DNA of 64,000 nucleotides from Flavobacteriales bacterium (GTDB lineage Bacteria; Bacteroidota; Bacteroidia; Flavobacteriales_G; Salibacteraceae), in assembly GCA_020435995.1 (NCBI GenBank), contig JAGQYO010000010.1, positions 1 to 64,000 of the forward strand. Direction: 5' to 3'. The position numbers and the translations under genes are program-made. A model generated the notes under the pieces. The model did no database searches, was not told where the DNA came from, and worked only from the letters and a program-made list of their open reading frames with translations. The stretch's first letter is position 1. Each line of letters starts with the position of its first letter. Below are positions 9,373 to 16,020 of the stretch, piece by piece.

Positions 9373-10238
9373 TGGATGTTTTTGTAGATAAGCATTTTCT
9401 CAAGTTTTTAGAGAAGGTTGAAGTTGGAAGGATTGATTCTAAAGGTTGTGAAATATTATGCCTTATATTCCAGAGGTATGGTAATTTGAGCGTCTATATT
9501 GAAAAAGAGATAGATTCTAGTCAACAATTAGAGGCTTTTTGTTTAAGGATTCCCGTGTTGGCATATTATACTTCGAATACTGCGTCACCAACACCGATAG
9601 ATGAGTTCACTCCCGCGATTTTGGACTACTCTGATTTTTCTCAAACAATTTATATGGGCGCTGAGAATCAAGAAATACAGGAAATAGTAGAAGGAAAGGG
9701 AGGAATACATCTTTCTACAACTAATGTATTTAACAAACTCGAACGAATCTCGAATGATGGAACACTCTTTTTTGATCTTTCAGATGGAGTTGGTTTCCCA
9801 GGATGGCATATCTTGAATAGAGTTGCCGCTGTATCTACCAAAGGTCTTACTATCAATGACAACTACATTTGGAAGCAAGAGAATCGACCGGTATTAGAGG
9901 AATTAGTAGCCTTATTTAGAATTGAAGAAACTATAGATGCTAGATGTCGAGTACTTACACATAGTTCAAATGATACCGACGAGCAAATAATGAATCAAAT
10001 TAGAGGACATGGAGGGATGCTTGGTTCCGAACGGGTAAGGGTATTTAATAATCGCATGCTTCCCAACCATGATCGCTTACTATACGCTAGTTTTGCATTG
10101 ATAGAAAGCCCAAGTGGGTTCAAGCCAAGACCAGACATTTTTTCTAAAATTGAATCAAATTCAATATTTGATTACAAGACTTATAGAAGGTGGAATAATC
10201 ATATGTCCCGAATCCAAAGCCAAATTGGCGACCTATGA
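9372..10238 (+). CDS. Unrecognised partner of the ATPase, with a faint PLD/MIT_C-like C-terminus
   Basis: This protein of about 288 residues is not confidently recognised. It is soluble, with no signal peptide or membrane segment. Two features suggest a diverged phospholipase-D-like or MIT_C-like fold: a hydrophobic strand ending in TINDNYIW (D163), and near the C-terminus PNHDRLL (H233-D234-R235) followed by a strand and SPSGF, recalling the HDR-then-glycine pattern of that group. The second HKD motif is not seen. The ATG overlaps the TGA of the ATPase gene by one base; a TTG three bases upstream is the alternative start. Coupled translation implies a complex. It could be the effector (nuclease or NTP-binding) of a two-gene immune system. 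The family assignment is weak. Confidence 0.6.
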   Translation: MDVFVDKHFLKFLEKVEVGRIDSKGCEILCLIFQRYGNLSVYIEKEIDSSQQLEAFCLRIPVLAYYTSNTASPTPIDEFTPAILDYSDFSQTIYMGAENQEIQEIVEGKGGIHLSTTNVFNKLERISNDGTLFFDLSDGVGFPGWHILNRVAAVSTKGLTINDNYIWKQENRPVLEELVALFRIEETIDARCRVLTHSSNDTDEQIMNQIRGHGGMLGSERVRVFNNRMLPNHDRLLYASFALIESPSGFKPRPDIFSKIESNSIFDYKTYRRWNNHMSRIQSQIGDL

Positions 10239-10684
10239 AAGTCAATTCTAATGTAATTGTCTTTTCCTGACTTGAAAGAAGAACATTGGGTATCAGTCGT
10301 AAAGGAGTGAATCTCCTGCGGTTGTGCTCTAATTGATGGGTATTCAAATTCAGCTCTTGAATTTTAGGCTTCAAGTGCGCCAATTAGTTTTACTACTTTT
10401 CTAAGAACGTCGAAAGGTTTGGAGCTCTAGTCTATCGAATATGCACTCATACTTCATTTTTTAGAATAGTAAAATGAAGTAAATGTGTTTATCAAGAAGC
10501 ACTTGTGATTTACTTTCCAAACTTTTAAGAATGTAATTGAAATATTTGCTCTAATATTGAGTCGAATTTAAGCAATTCGTTCTTTGATTTAAATACAATT
10601 CATGGCAATAAAAGTGGGCATTTCGTGTGCATTGAATTTGTTGAGTTTATAAGATATTGGTTATGAGTGGATTAGAATAGTTTA
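10239..10684 (+). other. Gene-free gap before the tRNA-tail repeats
   Basis: No credible coding frame is seen in these 446 bases. The one clear structure is a perfect 11-base inverted repeat, TACTTCATTTT at 10450-10460 against 10471-10481, with a 10-base loop. It has no T-run, so it is not an obvious terminator. The stretch is AT-rich and could be the non-coding end of the island. Confidence 0.5.
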
Positions 10685-10706
10685 TTCGAGTCCCGTCCAG
10701 ACCGCA
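10685..10706 (+). repeat. tRNA 3'-end copy (probably tRNA-Asp), candidate attachment site 1
   Basis: The 22 bases match a tRNA 3' end: T-loop TTCGAGT, T-stem CCCGT, acceptor strand CCAGACC, discriminator G, then CA. A 5' T-stem partner, anticodon arm and D arm are missing upstream, so this is not a gene. A GGTCTGG acceptor with discriminator G fits Bacteroidota tRNA-Asp, from memory. Such 3'-end copies arise when an integrative element inserts into a tRNA gene. Confidence 0.7.
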
Positions 10707-10710
10707 GTTT

Positions 10711-10747
10711 AAAAAAAAGCTCCTTGATTTTTCGAGGAGCTTTTTTT
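10711..10747 (+). terminator. Rho-independent terminator after the tRNA tail
   Basis: The hairpin GCTCCTTGA / TCGAGGAGC has a TTTT loop and one G-T pair. It is flanked by eight A upstream and a long T-run downstream, and so would work in both directions. It sits five bases after tRNA-tail copy 1, where a tRNA transcript would normally end. Confidence 0.85.
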
Positions 10748-10761
10748 GTTTAAAATAACTT

Positions 10762-10827
10762 ACGGGACGAGAAGTTTATCCCGAATGAAGCAACGCTGAT
10801 ATTCGGGAAAGTCCCGTCCAGACCGCA
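10762..10827 (+). repeat. Nested inverted repeat carrying tRNA-tail copy 2 (candidate attachment site 2)
   Basis: AGTCCCGTCCAGACCGCA at 10810-10827 repeats 18 bases of copy 1, offset by 121 bases. Its GTCCCGT (10811-10817) pairs with ACGGGAC at 10762-10768. Inside that, TCCCGAAT (10779-10786) pairs with ATTCGGGA (10801-10808). This makes a two-tier cruciform-like structure, as expected of a recombinase core site or a rearranged tRNA end. Confidence 0.65.
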
Positions 10828-10862
10828 AAGCCCAAAAATCACGCGAGTGATTTGGCTTTTAG
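10826..10862 (+). terminator. Hairpin after tRNA-tail copy 2, possible terminator
   Basis: The sequence folds imperfectly as AAAGCC..AAATCAC, loop GCGA, GTGATTTGGCTTTT. It lies at the same relative place as the strong terminator after copy 1, but with bulges and only four T. Confidence 0.4.
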
Positions 10863-11031
10863 CCTCCCCCACAGGGTCCGACTCGCCGACGATGGGAGGT
10901 GAGTCAATCCCGTTTCACACAAGTCGAGCTCGCTCGAACTTGGATGTAATTCTATTTTTTCATTCATTTAGTACCAATTCTACACTTCCATTTACTTTTT
11001 GTTGGTTTACACTTGGGAGAAATCTCTCAAC

Positions 11032-12611
11032 ATGCCGAAAGCAGATATAAATTTCGAGAAAGAACTTTGGGACGCGGCCAACTAACTCCGTGGCGCAGTA
11101 TCAGAAAATAACTACAAAAACTATATTCTCCCGCTGGTGTTTCTTAAGCACATGAGCGAACGTTACGAAATAGTGCACGATGAATTGGCCGGCATGCTTT
11201 GGGACCCAAAATCGGATCGATATACACCGACCAGGATGAGATTAATTATGTGCTTGAAGACCGGGACGAATGCACGGCCAAAAACACTTTTGTAATTCCA
11301 AAAACGGCTACTTGGCAGTATTTAAAAGACAATGCCGAACAGGACGACATAAAAGTAAGAGAGGATGATGCCTTCGATCAAATCCAAGATTTACTCACCG
11401 ATTACAATCGTCAGCTTAGTAATATCCTGCCCCGAATTTTTGTAAAAAGCGAACTCTCGGCCAAACAAACAGGTGGAATTATCAATTTACTGTCGCACCC
11501 CAAATTTTCGGAAAAGGAAAATCCTGAAAGTGATATACTAGGTGGAATCTACGAATACTACATTGGCCGATTTGCAATGGCCGAAGGTTCAGGTGCAGGG
11601 CAATTTTTTACGCCTGGTTCTATAGTGCGCTTGTTGGTGGAATTGCTCGAACCCTACAAAGGAAGAATATTTGACCCAGCTTGCGGAAGTGGTGGCATGT
11701 TTGTGCAAAGCATGCGTTTTATCAATGAGCATGGTGGCAATAAATCTGACATCTCCATCTATAGGTAGGAAATGTCAGCGCAAGCCCTTCGACTGTGTTT
11801 GATGAACCTCATGCTGCGTAACCTCAGTTTCGACGTAAGGCTGGGCAACTCCTTGCTGGATGACAAATTCCCAAAACTCAAGGCAGATTTTGTAATCGCC
11901 AATCCTCCTTTTAATGTGAGCTCTTGGCATCCTGAAGATTTGCCCGAAGGCGATCCACGTTTGTTTGGACCTCGTGAGGAATTTACCACCGACGGCAGCG
12001 CAAACTATATGTGGATGCAAACCTTTTGGCATCATCTCAGAGACATTGGCATTGCGGGAATCGTAATGGCCAATGGGGCCATGACCTCAAATAGTAAAGG
12101 CGAAAAAAACGTACGCCAGCACATGGTGGACAATAGCATGATCGATTGTATTGTGCGCTTGCCCGATAAACTTTTCTTGACCACAGGCATACCTGCTTGT
12201 TTGTTTATTCTGAGTAAAAACCGAGATGGTAAGGATGGTCAACATCGTAAACGCAACAACGAAGTTTTGTTTATCGACGCGTCCAAAATGGGGGAGATGG
12301 CCAGTCGGAAACTGCGTGTGTTTAAGGATGACGATATTTCCAAAATTGCAGCGGTTTACCACAACTGGCGAAACGCTTCGGGCAACTACGAGGATGTGGA
12401 TGGTTTTGTAAAATCAGCCACTATTGAAGAAATTCAAAAACAAGATTACAAACTCACGCCAGGTATTTATGTGGGTACCGAAGTTGAGGAAGATGATGGA
12501 ATTCCTTTCGAAGAAAAAATGGCCGAGCTAAAAGCGACGTTGTTGGAGCAGTTTAAAAAGAGTAGCGAATTGCAAAAAGAGATAGAAAAGAATTTTGATC
12601 GAATTGAATGA
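11032..12611 (+). pseudogene. hsdM: Type I restriction DNA methyltransferase subunit M, disrupted
   Basis: An HsdM-like protein can be read from ATG 11032 only by crossing three lesions. First, after 17 codons (MPKADINFEK...) an in-frame TAA at 11083-11085 sits where family members usually have Lys or Glu. Second, near 11210 the frame slips, so LPLVFLKHMSERYE continues in another frame as YTDQDEINYVLEDRDE. Third, an in-frame TAG at 11766-11768 sits between ISIY and EMSAQALRL, where GQE is expected. Between the lesions all landmarks survive: GQFFTPGSIV, the SAM motif DPACGSGGM and the catalytic NPPF. The good preservation says inactivation is recent, or that the lesions are assembly errors. 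It lies next to the AbiE pair and an hsdS fragment; no matching hsdR is visible. Confidence 0.85.
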
Positions 12612-12613
12612 CG

Positions 12614-12649
12614 TGTTCATTATATTTGCATGTACATAAATTATGAACA
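12614..12649 (+). promoter_or_regulatory. Promoter and probable operator of the AbiE pair
   Basis: TATATTTG at 12621-12628 matches the Bacteroidota -7 box TAnnTTTG. It lies between the arms of a perfect 7-base inverted repeat, TGTTCAT (12614-12620) and ATGAACA (12643-12649), with palindromic ATGTACAT at 12630-12637. AbiEi antitoxins repress their own promoter through inverted repeats, so this is the likely site. Confidence 0.55.
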
Positions 12650-13668
12650 AAATAAAAAAAATGAACAATCAATTACTTGTAAACGAGTTTGAAGCAACTA
12701 TGAAGGCGAGTCTCCAAAGACAAAATCTAAACATTAAACTTGGAGAAATACGGATGCAAGAAAATAATTTTGACGCCAGCATAGAAATAAACGGACATAA
12801 AGTACTAGTTGAAATAAAACGAGCCGTGGATCCTTTGATGGCTAATCAAATTATTCATCAAAGTCATCAAATTACCAATGGCCTTCCGAGTTTACTTTTT
12901 GCTTCATACATTACCCCAAAAGCCAAATCAATGCTTGTAGAAGCAGGTATTAATTACTTGGATGGCGGCGGCAATTTGTATTTGAAATTACCCCAACTAA
13001 GTGTGCGAGACGAAGGCCATAAAGTAGCGCCACATACGGCTCAATATCGCAATAGGGCCTTTGCAAAAACTGGTGCGGCAGTCGTGTTTCAATTGTTAAT
13101 GGATTCCAATGCCATTAACGATACACAAAGATCGTTGGCCAAAAAGGCCAAAGTTTCTCTAGGCTCAGTTCCATTGATATTGGAAGAATTAACTCAAGCG
13201 GGATTTGTAATTCAACTAGACAGACATACCAAAAAACTCAATAACCAAGAAAAATTACTGCTCAAATGGGCAGATTCGGTTTACGAAAAAATATTGCCAA
13301 GCCATCTCGTAGGTCGATTTGTGTGTGTTGGTAAAACTGCATTAGAACTTCTGAGAGAAAATCCATTTGACACATCTACCCAATGGGGTGGGGAACCCGC
13401 CGCCGCATTGTTAACCCATTATTTGAGGCCTCAAGAATTTACCCTGTACACTGAGTTCCATCCAAAGGCTCTAGCCAGAAAGTATAAACTTGTACCAAGC
13501 GATAAAGGTGAGATAGCTGTTTACCAAAAATTTTGGAACCACATGGACGGCAAAAACACCTATGTACATCCTACTTTGATTTATGCCCAATTGATAACTT
13601 CTGGTGACGATCGAAACATAGATACCGCTAAAATTATTCTCGATGAATACATCCGACCAAACTTATAA
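12643..13668 (+). CDS. Type IV toxin-antitoxin antitoxin, AbiEi family
   Basis: This protein of about 341 residues has a helix-turn-helix in its middle (QRSLAKKAKVSLGSVPLILEE) and a C-terminal region typical of long AbiEi antitoxins. The N-terminal 100 residues look like a restriction-endonuclease-like fold (VLVEIKR, LLFASYITPKAK). AbiEi proteins repress their own operon and neutralise the AbiEii nucleotidyltransferase without binding it. The gene overlaps the toxin gene by 26 bases, the expected arrangement. The ATG at 12643 is only 15 bases from the -7 box and lies inside the operator arm; ATG 12661 (MNNQLLV) is an equally good start. Confidence 0.82.
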   Translation: MNKIKKMNNQLLVNEFEATMKASLQRQNLNIKLGEIRMQENNFDASIEINGHKVLVEIKRAVDPLMANQIIHQSHQITNGLPSLLFASYITPKAKSMLVEAGINYLDGGGNLYLKLPQLSVRDEGHKVAPHTAQYRNRAFAKTGAAVVFQLLMDSNAINDTQRSLAKKAKVSLGSVPLILEELTQAGFVIQLDRHTKKLNNQEKLLLKWADSVYEKILPSHLVGRFVCVGKTALELLRENPFDTSTQWGGEPAAALLTHYLRPQEFTLYTEFHPKALARKYKLVPSDKGEIAVYQKFWNHMDGKNTYVHPTLIYAQLITSGDDRNIDTAKIILDEYIRPNL

Positions 13669-14488
13669 AGCCTACTCATTTGCCGATCACAAAGAAGTGT
13701 ATCTTTTATTAGAAAAGGTATTTACGCAATTCGACATTTTCTACTACCTCATTGGGGCGAATGCCCGAGATGTAAGTTTATATAAAGCAGGAATAAAACC
13801 GAGTAGGGGAACCGCCGATATCGACTTTGCGGTAATGGTTCCTGACATGATAAACTACATAGACCTTAAATCTCAATTAAAAGCTCAAGGGTTCATAGAA
13901 CCAAATCAGGATCAACCATACAGGCTGTTTTATAGCCGTACAAACACGGTAATCGATTTACTTCCGTTTGGAGAAATTGAAGAAAAAAACACCGTCTCAT
14001 TTAGCGATAGACAAATCGAGATTTCTACAGTAGGGTTTAAACAAATGGTAAGCGAAGTGGAACCGTTTGAACATCCCGAAGGTTTTTCAATTCCGGTATT
14101 GCCAGCACATGGCATTGTCTTGCTCAAGTTGATTTCGTGGGGCGAAAAACCGGAATGGGGCAAAGATTTATTAGACATAAAGGAACTGTTGGAATCCGCT
14201 TGGGAACTATATGAACCCGAACTATACCAAGAAAACGCCAAGCACGCCGATGTATTTGGGACAGATAATTTTAAAATGCCTTTAGTTGCTGCTCGTATAA
14301 TGGGAAGGAAAATGAAGTCAGTTTTGAACCAAGATCAAAAATTAAAAACACTCATTTTAAAACAATTGGGTGACGAATTATCGCATGATGTGGGGCCGAT
14401 GGTGGCAAATATGGCTGCCGCTTCTAGAAACACAGTAATGGAAATAAAAGAAATATTTTCGGCTTTAGTTCAAGGAATAAACGATTGA
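13643..14488 (+). CDS. Type IV toxin-antitoxin toxin, AbiEii/AbiGii nucleotidyltransferase
   Basis: This 281-residue protein of the DNA polymerase beta-like nucleotidyltransferase superfamily has a Gly/Ser-then-DxD pattern in SRGTADIDFAV near residues 54-64, a third acidic residue in TVIDLLPFG, and a conserved LLKLISWGEKPEWGKDLLDI segment, all typical of AbiEii toxins. AbiEii enzymes stop growth by nucleotide transfer; tRNA is a known target in related members. Its start lies within the antitoxin gene, so expression is coupled. The reading frame is undamaged, unlike the surrounding restriction genes, which suggests the pair is still selected. Confidence 0.82.
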   Translation: MNTSDQTYKAYSFADHKEVYLLLEKVFTQFDIFYYLIGANARDVSLYKAGIKPSRGTADIDFAVMVPDMINYIDLKSQLKAQGFIEPNQDQPYRLFYSRTNTVIDLLPFGEIEEKNTVSFSDRQIEISTVGFKQMVSEVEPFEHPEGFSIPVLPAHGIVLLKLISWGEKPEWGKDLLDIKELLESAWELYEPELYQENAKHADVFGTDNFKMPLVAARIMGRKMKSVLNQDQKLKTLILKQLGDELSHDVGPMVANMAAASRNTVMEIKEIFSALVQGIND

Positions 14489-14640
14489 TATTATGAGTAT
14501 TAAATTATTTTAGTAAGCTTGATCAAAATGAATAAAATTAGAAGGGTTATCAACTTATGAACTGCATTATTCATATAACGTATAGTCTAACTTCTCTTGT
14601 TCTTGCCCATGCAAGTGAAACAAACGCCCTAAATAATAAC

Positions 14641-14681
14641 CATCATGGACAACATCTCGAACATCTTGTCCATGATGCTAC
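14641..14681 (-). repeat. REP-like hairpin upstream of the RAYT transposase
   Basis: CATCATGGACAA (14641-14652) and TTGTCCATGATG (14666-14677) form a perfect 12-base stem with a 13-base loop. On the minus strand the stem is preceded by GTAG, the tetranucleotide that usually precedes REP hairpins recognised by RAYT transposases. It lies in the 308-base gap after the AbiE genes, in which no credible gene is seen. Confidence 0.6.
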
Positions 14682-14796
14682 AAATGCTAATAGAAATAGT
14701 GTTAATCAAAGAGTATAAAAAGGAATAAAATCAATTAGAAATAAACGATTACGAATCGAGATATTTGGTAACAGATCGATTGACGGCATACCAACA

Positions 14797-15402
14797 ATGA
14801 GCGAAAATTTTAGAAATAAATACAAAGGAACCACCGCCAGATTACAAACCTGGGATTATACATGGGATGGGTCTTATTTCATTACCATTTGCACGGCAGA
14901 TCGGGCCCATTTGTTTGGAGAAATAGAAAACCAAAAAATGCAATTATCGCGATTGGGTGTAATCGCTGATATTTTGTGGAACGAATTACCACATCGCAAT
15001 CCAAATATAAAATTGGGCGAATTTGTGGTAATGCCAAACCACATTCACGGAATTTTGATATTGAATAATACAAGCGAACCGTTAAACCCGTCAACCACAA
15101 CCCCAATTGAACCCACTACAACCAATCCCAAAAACCAAAAAATGGCCATCATTTCGCCCAAACCCAATTCAATTTCAACCATTATACGATCGTATAAATC
15201 TGCCGTAACCAAACACGCCTACCGATTGGAAATAGAAAATGGGTGGCAACCTCGGTTTTACGAACATATTATTCGTAATGATGCGGCATTTAAACGCATA
15301 TCGAGTTATATCATAAACAACCCCTTGCAATGGGATAAGGACAAATTCGCAGGAAAAAATAATGAATCAATCAACCACCAACCAATCGACCAACCACAAT
15401 GA
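14797..15402 (+). CDS. REP-associated tyrosine transposase (RAYT, IS200/Y1 HUH family)
   Basis: This 201-residue protein is a Y1 transposase-like HUH enzyme. It has the opening typical of RAYTs (YTWDGSYFITICTADRAHLFG), the metal-binding HxH in VVMPNHIHGIL and a later SYKSAVTKHAY helix. RAYTs cut and rejoin single-stranded DNA at REP hairpins and are usually single-copy domesticated genes rather than mobile insertion sequences. A REP-like hairpin lies 116 bases upstream and a perfect palindrome 69 bases downstream. Such genes are frequent inside type I restriction loci of Bacteroidota. The C-terminal tail (ESINHQPIDQPQ) is low complexity. Confidence 0.88.
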   Translation: MSENFRNKYKGTTARLQTWDYTWDGSYFITICTADRAHLFGEIENQKMQLSRLGVIADILWNELPHRNPNIKLGEFVVMPNHIHGILILNNTSEPLNPSTTTPIEPTTTNPKNQKMAIISPKPNSISTIIRSYKSAVTKHAYRLEIENGWQPRFYEHIIRNDAAFKRISSYIINNPLQWDKDKFAGKNNESINHQPIDQPQ

Positions 15403-15470
15403 TGAATTCTATATTATTGTTTCGCGACACAATTTGCAACATACCAATTGGTGAAACGAAAAACACAATA

Positions 15471-15486
15471 CCGTTGCGCGCAACGG
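15471..15486 (+). repeat. Perfect 16-base palindrome downstream of the RAYT gene
   Basis: CCGTTGCGCGCAACGG is fully self-complementary and lies between the RAYT stop and the hsdS fragment. It could be a REP half-site or simply an extrusion-prone sequence. No T-run follows. Confidence 0.6.
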
Positions 15487-15542
15487 CTTTCAACAACAAA
15501 AACGGAAACCGAATTAAATTGCCACTCAATTGAAGGAAATAA

Positions 15543-15785
15543 ATGAACTCTAGTAATCAAAATATACCCAATAACTGGTCGATAAAAAAAATCAGTGACA
15601 TTGCAGAACTGAGACATGGTTATCAATTTAGAAACTATGATTTTTCCGATGATGGGATCAAAATATTTAAGATAACTCAAATTAAGGGTGATGGAATCTT
15701 TGATATTTCCAACTGTAGTTTTAAAGATAGTAATAGATTGAAGGATTTTGAAAGAGCATCCACTCTATGTTTTTGGACAAAATAG
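15543..15785 (+). pseudogene. hsdS: Type I restriction specificity subunit, N-terminal fragment
   Basis: Only 80 codons remain. NNWSIKKISDIAELRHGYQFR followed by GIKIFKITQIKGDGIF is the opening of a target-recognition domain of HsdS, whose normal length is about 400 residues. Homology appears to end near residue 70, and the last residues (STLCFWTK) with the TAG look like random read-through. No central conserved region or second recognition domain follows before the next gene. With the broken hsdM upstream this shows the locus has lost its specificity and probably its hsdR by deletion. Confidence 0.75.
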
Positions 15786-16020
15786 GCTCAAAATTTTTCG
15801 ACAATATTTACCCTCGACTGCCTTATGAGTCATCGCGCAAATGGATATTTAAAAGCCCACTTTGAAAGCGCATGCCTTTAGCCCAAACCGATATAAGCAT
15901 TGCCCAAATTTTGAAGCAATATATTTAAGTGCGAAAAAGTTGAATTTCACCGCCGTCAATCTTTGGTGAAACCAATTGCACTAGTTAACTTTGAAGGTTA
16001 TAAACTAAGTTACAAAACAC
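15786..16020 (+). other. Gap at the junction between restriction remnant and chromosome
   Basis: No hsdS or hsdR sequence is recognisable here in any frame. The right half carries the promoter of the following adhesin gene. The left half is unassigned and is the probable deletion scar. Confidence 0.4.
15962..15993 (+). promoter_or_regulatory. Canonical Bacteroidota promoter of the SprB-repeat gene
   Basis: A -33 TTTG at 15962-15965 and a -7 TAACTTTG at 15986-15993 are separated by 20 bases, an optimal spacing. The TTG start codon at 16021 lies 27 bases downstream, which supports that start. Confidence 0.7.

Noticed and set aside
10640-10706. A complete tRNA-Asp gene ending at 10704
   Set aside because: Only the T-loop, 3' T-stem and acceptor strand are present; the 5' T-stem, anticodon and D arms and the GGTCTGG acceptor start are missing upstream.
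10847-11050. 67-residue ORF overlapping the start of hsdM
   Set aside because: It runs through several inverted repeats, has low-complexity composition, and the hsdM frame explains the region better.
11772-12611. A separate 279-residue gene starting MSAQALRL
   Set aside because: It is in the same frame as the upstream hsdM part, separated only by one TAG, and holds the rest of the methyltransferase domain.
14557-14721. 54-codon histidine-rich ORF before the RAYT gene
   Set aside because: It runs through the perfect REP-like hairpin, which itself generates the repeated His/Leu codons, and has no family resemblance.
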